14,604 nucleotides of DNA. Origin: Cyclostephanos tholiformis. Taxonomy: Eukaryota; Bacillariophyta; Thalassiosirophyceae; Thalassiosirales; Thalassiosiraceae. The position numbers and the translations under genes are program-made. Under the pieces are notes generated by a model. That model was not told the DNA's origin. It worked only from the letters and a program-made list of their open reading frames with translations, and ran no database searches. The stretch is taken from contig JALLPB010001009.1 in NCBI GenBank assembly GCA_036939975.1, positions 2,989-17,592 on the forward strand. Direction: 5' to 3'. Below are positions 1 to 7,847 of this stretch, one piece after another. How positions within the stretch are numbered: the first letter of the stretch is position 1; each line of letters starts with the position of its first letter.

Positions 1-1640
1 GTTGGCATCAATCAGGAGGGGGGCATCGGCAGAGGAGGCAATTGTCCTTGCAGGATGAAGGTGGGTCGTGGTGCAATGATGATGTACTTTGGACTACAGA
101 ATGTGGACCTGTACCAATGCTTGCATTCTGGTAGGAGTTTATATTGTAGGGGCTACCAATGGGAATACATCAACTTCAAATTGAATGACAAAGGCAAAAT
201 GACTATGACTACCATGATCATGTGGACACAACGAATGGTGGGAGATGGATGATGCCATGGCTATCATTGGTGGGGAGGGGAGGGGAGGGGAGATGATGGC
301 CATCAAGGAGATGCTTGCCATGAGACTATTGTTGGAGGTGGATGGGATGAGCAGATCACAGTGGCAATGGTTGATGGGATGGGCACAGATGTCAATTCAA
401 TGACAGTGATCACAACATTGCCAATGGAGGCAGCTCTCATCTGCCAGGCACCCAGTGACAACAACAACAAAAGGGGGGGGGACAAGAATGCCGGTAGCAT
501 TGATGGCAATGATAATCTGCATCATCATCTGTTATGCCATGTACAAGGTAGAGGGTTTTGACAATCCTGGGGAGTGGGAATGGAATGACCACTCTTGTCC
601 TTCGATACAGAGTAGGATCAATTAGGGCAACACTCAAGTGGGAAGTGGGAACTCAGTGTCATAAAATTAATAAGGAGAAAATATCATTAATAATGAAAAT
701 CAATTACATATCTCTTCATCCCCCATGGAGGCATGGAGGGAGATTTTAAATTTTCAAAAATATATAATTATGTCAATGGCTTTTTTCACAAATCATTCAT
801 ATACCAAGCCCCAAGTTTTTCTACGTAATTATGTATTCCAAAATGAACAGCCCTGTATAACTTAATACATTGAAATCAAATCTAAGGGCAAGGGAAAATA
901 TCATCATGATCAAAAAGCAAATTAAGGGTTTTAGACTTGTGAAGTGCATGTTTGAGCACATTTTCTGTTGATAAGCTTATCGTTTGAATCCCTACAGTAT
1001 GAAGCACACGTGGAAATATATAGCAAGTAGATGTATGCGTAGTGCTTGAACCTAAAAAGTTATGATATGGAGGCTGGTCTAAACCTATATTCCTTATATA
1101 GTTTGATAATGAATTATAAGCTCACTCTCCTGAGTCCAAATTATATGCTAATATCCTTTCCTATCCTTACCCTTACCCTTTGCCTATCATTCATCATGCT
1201 GTCTAGATTTGAACGTAATAAGTGTTGCTGCCTTAATGCCGTAACAGTTCGACCAAAATGGGCCACCATATATGCCCCATTTTTTTCAGGCTTCATAGAA
1301 AATTAATACTTTGCCAATTTTGTTGGCTTAAAAATTTGAAGACATTAAAATTTGCTGAGCACTTCAGCTGGAATGCAACCAATTCACTTTTTTATGAAGC
1401 TTGTTGCATTGATGAGTTGAATAAAGGGTCCATCCCATTTCCTAAAATAAATAGGTTTACTAATGAAAGAGTGCAATAATTGTGAAATCTAGTCATTATA
1501 CAGGTACCAGCATTGGTGTGGGTGGGTGTGCCTGGTGCCTTGGCATGTTGACATCAGAGAGGGTGGCAGTGTCAACAGCCACTGCTGATTACACCACATT
1601 GTTGACATTGACAACTATATTAATTTGGGTGCTTACATGT
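1..1640. other. Non-coding, low-complexity left flank
   Basis: I see no supportable gene here. All reading frames are short (under 110 codons), overlap each other on both strands and encode low-complexity protein with no recognisable domain. Positions 1-660 are purine-rich and dominated by loose variants of GGCAATGG and GATGATGG, which looks like degenerated simple repeat. Positions 660-1640 are AT-rich. No tRNA, rRNA or transposon protein fragment could be recognised. Confidence 0.6.
272..291 (+). repeat. (GGGGA)4 microsatellite, G-quadruplex capable
   Basis: Four perfect tandem GGGGA units give four runs of four guanines separated by single adenines (272-290). This satisfies the usual four-run rule for an intramolecular G-quadruplex on the + strand. 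There is no gene nearby for which it would be an obvious regulator. Confidence 0.85.
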
Positions 1641-1654
1641 AGTATGGAGTGGAG

Positions 1655-2215
1655 CCAGTAAGCAACATAGGCAAAGAAGGCAACCAAGGATGGAGTGCCA
1701 AGAAGGGAGGAGAGGATGACAGCAATGGTGGTGGCAGTGGTGGATATCACCTTCAGGGACTTAATGGTCAAATGCAAACATGGGAGTCCCACACTGCTGT
1801 TGTCTCTGGATTGTGGATGCATTGGCAGAGGCAATGGTGATAGCAGAAGCAGGGCAACAATCAACAAAACAACAATCAACAGAAATACTGTCTGCAGCAA
1901 AGACAACTGCATAATTGGGCCATGGCAGTGGCGCCATTGGGAATAATGTCAGAAGTGGAGGGGTGGTACCGGCACCAGCAAGGGACATAGACAAAGGCAA
2001 CCAAGGAAGGAGCCCAGACAAGAGTGGAGGATGAGGACAACATCAATGGTAGCAATGGCATATGTTAGGTAACATATGGCAGCGACTCAATGGCCAAGTG
2101 AAGTCATAGGGGTTCTGCGCCAATGTCATCTCTGGGTTGTGCATGCATTTTTGGCAGAGGCAACGTTGACAGTAGAAGTGGAGGCAACAAGAAGCAACAA
2201 AAAAACAATCATAGA
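1655..2215. repeat. Diverged direct duplication (two ~230-bp copies)
   Basis: Copy A (about 1655-1885) and copy B (about 1975-2215) align collinearly. Shared landmarks in the same order are GGCAACCAAGGA (1679 and 1996), GTCTCTGGATTGTG versus ATCTCTGGGTTGTG, and GGCAGAGGCAA (1824 and 2153), then a CAACA-rich tail. The offset drifts from 317 to 329 bp, so small indels have accumulated. The copies have no shared open frame, so they look like an old duplicated non-coding repeat unit. Confidence 0.7.
2059..2078. repeat. Short perfect inverted repeat in duplication copy B
   Basis: CATATGTT and AACATATG form perfect 8-bp arms around a 4-base AGGT loop. It lies inside the second duplication copy, and the corresponding place in the first copy lacks it. 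Confidence 0.7.
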
Positions 2216-2689
2216 GCATAAGTTAATGGGGGTTAGTGATGGTGTAGTGTAGCAGAATGAGAGTCCTGTCACATTGCATCTACACATAGTTGGGAATAAG
2301 GAGATAAAAGTACAAATTTTCTACATATGTCTAAAATGGCTTTTTTCCCAAGAGAGTACTATGCAATGTAGGATAGGTAATCTTACCTAGCTTTGAAGCT
2401 GTCCCCTAAAAATTTCTACTATCTTATTGAATGAAGGAATAGTCTATCACAAAAAAAGGAACACCACCATGGTGGAGCCAATAGCCAGGTCCAGCAGCAT
2501 GGCTATTGCAATTATCCACCTCTTCACATCAACTTCTTTATGATAGGCTGGTTGAGGCCAATATCAAAGGTTGTTTTAATTCTATGAATCGGCTGAAAAA
2601 AATTATTTGAGCTCTTTACCACTGCCCAACTTGATCATCCCCAAAATGGTGGTTTTATGCTTCCCCCATGCTCCCCCCTTGTCAAATAT
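2216..2689. other. Gene-free AT-rich stretch
   Basis: No reading frame of note was seen. The only local structure is a perfect 12-bp palindrome CCACCATGGTGG at 2464-2475, which is probably incidental. Confidence 0.5.
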
Positions 2690-3170
2690 CCTCTCATTCA
2701 TCTCCTCCATCAAGCTTGTGTGTTTTTTGTCAGTTGTTGTATGTCTATTTGTTATGTGTTGACAGTGTAAGGTCATGGCATGTTTTTATTTTACCTATTT
2801 TTGATGCTCACTTTGATGGCCCAAACAATAGGATAATATCTCATCCCACCCTTATCACCCAGCTTGCCACCATCCCCTCCTCTAACCCATTGCTGCTGCT
2901 GACCTTTGGTTGGCTGTTGTGTCTCTTTGGCAAATGATGCCATATGATGAAGTGTCTGCTCATCTCTCTTATTTTATATTTTGTCATTCAACTCAATGGT
3001 CCAAATGATGGTATAATGTCTAATTTCTCACCCCTCCCTAACTGCCCAGCTCACTATAAACCCACATCCCCCATCACTGTCACCAACCTTCAGTTGGATG
3101 TTGAGTCTTTTAACTGAATGGCAGCCACCTAAGGCCTGGGCCCCACCACTCTCTCATTTATTTCTCCATG
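2690..3170. repeat. Pyrimidine-rich diverged tandem repeat
   Basis: Two copies (about 2785-2935 and 2968-3120) share the same order of landmarks: GATGGCCCAAACAATAGGAT (2815) against AATGGTCCAAATGATGGTAT (2995), CCCAGCTTGCC against CCCAGCTCACT, and CCTTTGGTTGG (2903) against CCTTCAGTTGG (3087), followed by a GTCTCTTT/GTCTTTT stretch. The offset is about 180-187 bp. A CTCTCATTYATYTCYTCCAT block recurs at about 2692 and 3151, suggesting a longer repeating unit. No coding capacity is evident. Confidence 0.6.
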
Positions 3171-3508
3171 GGTTGCATTTTGGCACCCTTACTCACCCTA
3201 AACTAACCCCAGTGCAAAATACAACATACCAAGTGCACTCGATGTCAATCTACCATATGCAGCAGCAGAGGCCATGGTGGACATTGCACCTTATTTGCAA
3301 AATTTAACACAAAAATGCACTGATAAACAAGTGAAATAACTCACACCCCAGCACAAAATAGCATAAGTGCCTGGTACTAAGAATTTAGGGGACAGTTTGC
3401 CCCCTTGTTCTTGACAAATAAAAACAAATCTACCCAAATAATTTGGAATCAAAGGAATCAGTAGTACTTCTTATATATTAGCTGTGTGTAAATTAGTTTA
3501 AAAAAGCA
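3171..3508. other. Gene-free stretch between repeat blocks
   Basis: AT-rich sequence without a plausible reading frame or clear repeat. It separates the pyrimidine-rich repeat from the TTGCCA array. Confidence 0.5.
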
Positions 3509-3663
3509 TTTGCCATATTGACTTGTTGTTGCCAGAATGACTCATGCCAAGAAAGTTTGCCAAATTGATTCATGCCAATATTCATTCCTACTTAGAATTT
3601 GCCAGAATGACTAATGCAAAAAAGTTTGCCAGATTGATGCATTGTTGCCAGGTGACTCATGCC
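3509..3663. repeat. Array of six imperfect ~20-bp TTGCCA...TGACTCATGCC units
   Basis: Six units in the same orientation begin near 3509, 3529, 3556, 3598, 3625 and 3645. Most follow the form TTGCCAGAATGACTCATGCC with substitutions. Units 2 and 6 carry an exact TGACTCA (3538-3544 and 3653-3659), the core bound by AP-1/Gcn4-type bZIP proteins in other eukaryotes. Spacing is irregular (19-42 bp), so it is a loose tandem array rather than a strict minisatellite. There is no gene immediately next to it. Confidence 0.75.
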
Positions 3664-3890
3664 TGAATTAAAAAAAATGCCCACTGCAATCTTCCTTAGT
3701 TTCAAAAAGGTAATTTCCTTTTATCTCTTTAGGGATGAACCTTTTTTGAGTGGATATTACTTATTGGGGGGGGGATTTTTCTGGTGTGCTAAATAATAAT
3801 GCTTTTGGTGGTTTATAAATCTGTTATCTTGGTCCTTGCTACAGGTGCAGAAACTGCTTGTCAGCAAAAACTGCTCATGGATCTGTACAA

Positions 3891-4166
3891 GCTAATATCG
3901 AATATCGGTAAATTCAAAGTTACATACAAAGCTCCTCCATATATTCAAATTTATGGGTTAACCTAGCTATGTAATTTTGAATTTACGTGTTATTTGGTCA
4001 TTTTGTAAGGCTCATATTTGATGTTAGATGGATGCACAGGCCCGTAAATTTGAATTTAAGGCATCTAATATTGAATTCATGGCATTTCCACATTCGATAT
4101 TAGATGGCACTCTGGTATGTATATTTGAGTATACGGGTTTTCTTGCCATCTAATATCGAATATGGG
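3891..4166. repeat. AT-rich block of alternating inverted repeats
   Basis: One motif, GCCATCTAATATCGAAT, appears repeatedly with alternating orientation: 3891-3908 (+, partial), 4013-4031 (-, diverged), 4061-4076 (+, diverged), 4092-4109 (-) and 4144-4161 (+). The last two are a perfect 18-bp inverted repeat with a 34-bp spacer. A second inverted pair, GTAAATTCAAAGTTACATA (3908-3926) and its complement (3968-3986), differs at one position. The block can fold into serial hairpins and may be a decayed hairpin transposon or a satellite fragment. Confidence 0.75.
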
Positions 4167-4217
4167 AGTTGAATTTAGCTGCGACAGATCCATTTTACAA
4201 AGTATGTATGACTGGTA

Positions 4218-4786
4218 AATCTAAAATGCGACTTTTTAATTTTTGGCGGGAGCAAAAAATGGACAAAATTTTGGTTTAAAAACTTGTTGGGCCAAATTTC
4301 AATCATGGCCATCAATCGACTCGTCTTCGTCTGGTTTTTCTTGCTGTTCTTTCAGTTTTAGTCAGAAAACGCTGTGGGGGGAAATTCGGTTTGGTCTGAT
4401 GTGTGACATCTTGCCAAAAACTCTTACCTATCTAACTTTTGTACTCATAAGTACTGTAATACTGTCACAAGTCGAGGTTGTGTGTGGGCAAGGAACACAC
4501 AGAACAAAAAATCCAACGCATCCATCATCATGGTCTCGACAAGACGAAGTCCGGATAAGAATCCTCCTGCTAGTGTCACCACTCGCCGGCGTGATCTTTT
4601 GATGTTTACCAGTTAATAGAGGTGCATTTGATGCTTACCAGTATGGAGAGGTGCATTTGATGCTTACCAGTGGTGATAAAATAAAATCTTTGAATCGAGT
4701 TTGCGCAAAATGAGACTTTTTTCGACATGGTCTGTCCGGATTGAAATTTCGCTCCCGCTGAAAATTAAAAAGTCGCGTTTTAGATT
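4218..4786. mobile_element. MITE-like element with 36-bp terminal inverted repeats
   Basis: The left end (4218-4253) and the reverse complement of the right end (4751-4786) match at 33 of 36 positions; both run AATCTAAAAYGCGACTTTTT and finish in GCGGGAGC. A TA dinucleotide lies directly outside each end (4216-4217 and 4787-4788), as expected for Tc1/mariner-type insertion, although a TA pair can occur by chance in AT-rich DNA. The 569-bp interior has no transposase; the longest frame starts at TTG and has no recognisable domain. It is therefore a non-autonomous element. Its right end is 204 bp before the start codon of the thiO gene, so it may contribute to that promoter. Confidence 0.75.
4593..4679 (+). 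repeat. Three tandem 29-bp units inside the MITE-like element
   Basis: The units at 4622-4650 and 4651-4679 are identical over their first 22 bases (GTGCATTTGATGCTTACCAG plus two), and the unit at 4593-4621 is a diverged copy sharing TTTGATGYTTACCAGT. Internal tandem repeats are common in non-autonomous elements and would vary in number between copies. Confidence 0.8.
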
Positions 4787-4990
4787 TATTTATCAGAGTC
4801 TTGTCTAATCTCTCTCCAGAGCCATCATCATCCACCACAAAATCTAGTGTGTTGACCATAAAACTACCTATCTCCGATCCCTTCACAATCCTCAAGGCCA
4901 ATAAGCGTCAGCATCGTCTCGGAACGCATTACCAAACGCGTGGGCGACGCTGCCTGTTAGTAGCGAGAGCCTTCGAATAACAGTTCATCG
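4787..4990 (+). promoter_or_regulatory. Presumed thiO promoter and 5' leader
   Basis: This 204-bp stretch separates the MITE-like element from the thiO start codon and must hold at least part of the promoter. No TATA box or other defined element is convincing. The start codon context is ATCGATGA, with no in-frame upstream ATG that would extend the signal segment. Confidence 0.4.
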
Positions 4991-7759
4991 ATGACGGGGC
5001 GGAGGACGTCCACGACAATGTTTATTCCGTCGACGTCCGCCTCGGCGGTCGTAGTTTTCGGCCTCCTCCTGATGATGACGACTCTCGCCTCGTCGTTCCT
5101 GCCATCCCCCGCCGCCGCCTTTGGACCCCATCGTCGTCGTCGTCGTCATACCAGCAACGACGTCTGTCGTCTCAATGGCAATGGCAACGCCAACGACGAT
5201 CGCGACTACTGCTACCGCGGCGGCGATCCCACCTTCCCCAATCGCACCCCCCGCGACGTACTGATAATCGGGGGTGGCCTCGCCGGCCTATCCGTCGCGT
5301 ATCGCATCGCCACGACGTCGTCTCGACACGTCACGATACTCGAGAGGGAGCTACCGAGTGATCAACGACGCAAGACCACGGTGGGGAGCTTCGCGGCCGC
5401 GGGGATGCTCGCTCCTCAATCGGAGCGCTTGCCCGCCGGACCGCTATTGGATATATGCCTCGAGAGTCGGGGGATGTATGGCGGTTGGGTCAAGGGGGTG
5501 GAGGGGATGGCCAGGGATGCGAGTCTCGGGACGGGAGGCGGCGGTCGGGATCGGGATCGACGACGACGGCGGGGGGAAATGTGCACGGGGGAGGGGTCCA
5601 AATACCTCTGGAGTCGATTCGACGACGAGGACGATTCATCGTCGTTAGAACCGTGGGAGACGGGATTTCACTCCACCGGTGGATTCCTCGCGCCGGCATT
5701 CGCGGGGGACGCTGTCGCGACCTGGTCGCCGCAGCCGATGTCGGGCGCTGCGCATTGGCTCGATGAATTTCAGGTTCGCGAACTCGAGCCGAAGTTACAC
5801 CCCAGCGTGATCGGGGGATGGTGGTTCCCCGAGGACGCGAGCGTCGACGCCCGTAGGCTCACGTGCAGCCTCAGAGCCGCATGCGTGGGGGCGGGGGTGC
5901 AGCTGAATTTCGGAGAGGAGTACGAGGTCAAGTCGCTCGAGATGGGATACCCCTCGACGTCATCGTCATCGGGCGGTGATGTTGGCGACGATGGGATGGG
6001 ACCCAACATGGGCAGGAAGTGCGTTGGGGTGCACTGCGCGGGGGGGAGGGTATTCGCTCCCAAGTCGGTTGTGGTCGCCAACGGGAGCTGGATGAGGCAA
6101 CTTCTGCCGTTGCCCGTTACCCCCCACAAGGGCCAATCCTTCTCCTTACGTATGCCACCCGGTGTACCGCCGCCGCTGTCGCGCGTGCTGTTCGCGCAGG
6201 ACACCTACATCGTACCTAAATCCGACGGGCGCATAATTGTTGGGGCGACGGTCGAGCCGGGACGGTATGATGGCGACGTGACGCCCGAGGGGATGATGCA
6301 CTGTCTGTCGGAGGCGACGAGGCTCGTCCCGGCGTTGGCGAGCCTTCCCATAGAGGAAACGTGGGCTGGACTGCGTCCGACCACGCCGGACAAGTGTCCG
6401 ATACTTGGCGGGACCGACCAGTGGAATAATGTGTACCTGGCGGGGGGGTACTGGCGTAACGGCGTCCTCCTCGCGCCCAAGACGGGCCAACTAGTCGGCG
6501 ATCTGGTGATCAACGACGGTGATTCGTCCTCGATGACCGGGGGGGACCGGGAGCTCCTTCGCGCGTTCTCGTGGGATAGGTTCACTTCCCCCGGTGGTGG
6601 TAGGGCGATTGCCGCAAACGCCCGACACGCAGCGATGTTCTACCCCGTTCACCGTCGTAGCGATGAGGGCGTGTCGACGTCCGTCGGGACCGAGCTCGGG
6701 TTCTACGAGGGCGCGGCGGCCGCGAAGGGGGATCGTGAGCGTGATCGCAACGGGATGATGTTTGGAATATCGTCTGAGGAGGAGGAGGCGCTCGAGAGGG
6801 CGGCAGGGCAAGGCGTTATGGACGCGCGCGCATTCTCGTTCGGGGATACGGGGGACGGATGGTTGGTGCGGCGGGCGGGGAAGGGAGGAGGGCGTGAGGA
6901 TGCCGATGACGTCGACGTTGGCGAAGAGGTTGTGGAGGAGGACGCTGATCTGACTGAAACCATGACGACTTTCGAAGACGACCCAGATGCCTACACCGTG
7001 GGCGTCATCTACGACGCCGATGAAGGAACTGGTGCTACGGTGAGCGGAATGACATCAAGGGATTCATCAGCAATGGACGTCAACGAACCGACGTGGGATG
7101 GATACACCTCAATCATTCGCAAGGCATATGGAGAGGGCTCGACGGCGGAAGCGACAGCTGAGGCCACTCGGCGAGCGCGCATGAGCAATAGGATAAAAAC
7201 GTCGGAAATCGACGAATCGAAGATTGGAGCGATGGCAATGCCCGTTCAGCTATCAGCATCATCGTCGTCGTCATCATCATCATCGGCGCCAACCACTAGC
7301 GATTTATCGTCCATCTATGAAAAGATCAAATCCAACAAGGCTCTGGCAAACAAGAACGTCGAAATGGGCGAATCGGATGATGTGCCACGACCGAAGTTGA
7401 ACTTTACGATATACCACGTCGATTCTAAGACGCGCGAGGTCAGAGAAGTTCCGCAATACACTTCTCCCGGAGAATTCCTCTCCTCGATTGAAAATGAGAA
7501 GGCGGCGAGTGTACAAATCGTTAATGGATTTAGAAAAAATACGCGTGTTATCACCGACGAACGTTTTGCAAACAGCGGCAGTGAAAATACGAATGGCATC
7601 ACACATGGTGAAGACGATTCGGGTGTCATGGAGGATGGTTCGGATGAGAAAACATACGACGGGTATCAAGCCATCCAAAGCGCCAACAGCTCCCCGTCGA
7701 GGGAGGAGGAATTGCGCAAGATGAAAGAGGCGCGCATGAAGAATCGCGCCAAATCCTAA
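4991..7759 (+). CDS. thiO: Plastid-targeted ThiO-type glycine oxidase with long C-terminal extension
   Basis: A 922-aa FAD-dependent D-amino-acid-oxidase-family protein, best matched to ThiO, which oxidises glycine to the imine that ThiG uses for the thiazole of thiamin. Seen: hydrophobic signal segment (about 17-36) with two ASAFAP-like sites, ASSFLP (33-38) and AAAFGP (41-46), then an Arg-rich transit region; GGGLAG dinucleotide-binding loop (94-99) with acidic E118 after strand 2; WAGLRPTTPD (458-467), whose R462 matches the substrate-carboxylate arginine; and GYWRNGVLLAP (486-496), the ThiO C-terminal signature. A Gly/Arg-rich insertion fills about 170-220. The catalytic part ends near 510, a usual bacterial ThiO is about 370 aa, and the remaining 400 residues are acidic, Ser-rich and mostly disordered. 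No intron is needed. M10 is an alternative start that keeps the signal. Many red-lineage plastid genomes carry thiG and thiS, which fits plastid import. A related amine oxidase cannot be excluded. Confidence 0.85.
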   Translation: MTGRRTSTTMFIPSTSASAVVVFGLLLMMTTLASSFLPSPAAAFGPHRRRRRHTSNDVCRLNGNGNANDDRDYCYRGGDPTFPNRTPRDVLIIGGGLAGLSVAYRIATTSSRHVTILERELPSDQRRKTTVGSFAAAGMLAPQSERLPAGPLLDICLESRGMYGGWVKGVEGMARDASLGTGGGGRDRDRRRRRGEMCTGEGSKYLWSRFDDEDDSSSLEPWETGFHSTGGFLAPAFAGDAVATWSPQPMSGAAHWLDEFQVRELEPKLHPSVIGGWWFPEDASVDARRLTCSLRAACVGAGVQLNFGEEYEVKSLEMGYPSTSSSSGGDVGDDGMGPNMGRKCVGVHCAGGRVFAPKSVVVANGSWMRQLLPLPVTPHKGQSFSLRMPPGVPPPLSRVLFAQDTYIVPKSDGRIIVGATVEPGRYDGDVTPEGMMHCLSEATRLVPALASLPIEETWAGLRPTTPDKCPILGGTDQWNNVYLAGGYWRNGVLLAPKTGQLVGDLVINDGDSSSMTGGDRELLRAFSWDRFTSPGGGRAIAANARHAAMFYPVHRRSDEGVSTSVGTELGFYEGAAAAKGDRERDRNGMMFGISSEEEEALERAAGQGVMDARAFSFGDTGDGWLVRRAGKGGGREDADDVDVGEEVVEEDADLTETMTTFEDDPDAYTVGVIYDADEGTGATVSGMTSRDSSAMDVNEPTWDGYTSIIRKAYGEGSTAEATAEATRRARMSNRIKTSEIDESKIGAMAMPVQLSASSSSSSSSSAPTTSDLSSIYEKIKSNKALANKNVEMGESDDVPRPKLNFTIYHVDSKTREVREVPQYTSPGEFLSSIENEKAASVQIVNGFRKNTRVITDERFANSGSENTNGITHGEDDSGVMEDGSDEKTYDGYQAIQSANSSPSREEELRKMKEARMKNRAKS

Positions 7760-7847
7760 CAGAGAGTCATTTTAATCACTAAATTAGTGAATATTGGAGC
7801 TAGAAAGCACATATCATACATGATTTTCCTAGCAGTCGTTCACAATA
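7760..7847. other. Short convergent intergenic region with a palindrome
   Basis: Only 88 bp separate the stop codons of thiO (+) and pccB (-), so their 3' UTRs probably overlap. A near-perfect palindrome TCACTAA-A-TTAGTGA lies at 7776-7790 (7-bp arms, one central base). It could shape 3' ends of either transcript. No canonical AATAAA is present. Confidence 0.55.

Noticed and set aside
55..749. Several 60-68 codon ORFs on both strands at the left end
   Set aside because: They overlap each other on both strands, are low-complexity, and lack domains, splice logic or a promoter.
965..1005. TTTGAATCC resembling a tRNA T-loop/B-box
   Set aside because: Flanking bases cannot form a T stem, and no matching acceptor or anticodon arm is found upstream.
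1155..1185. CCTTACCCTTACCC telomere-like run
   Set aside because: Only two to three imperfect units; too short to be telomeric and within pyrimidine-rich sequence.
1589..1912. 107-codon minus-strand ORF over the first duplication copy
   Set aside because: Leu/Ile/Val-rich translation of a purine-rich repeat; the second copy does not preserve the frame.
2399..3395. Inverted pair CTGTCCCCTAAA (2399-2410) / TTTAGGGGACAG (3384-3395) as ends of a 1-kb transposon
   Set aside because: Only 12 bp match, which several pairs should do by chance in a window this size; similarity does not extend and no target duplication is visible.
4243..4602. 119-codon open frame inside the MITE-like element
   Set aside because: It begins at TTG, uses the inverted-repeat terminus as coding sequence and shows no domain; best explained as chance frame.
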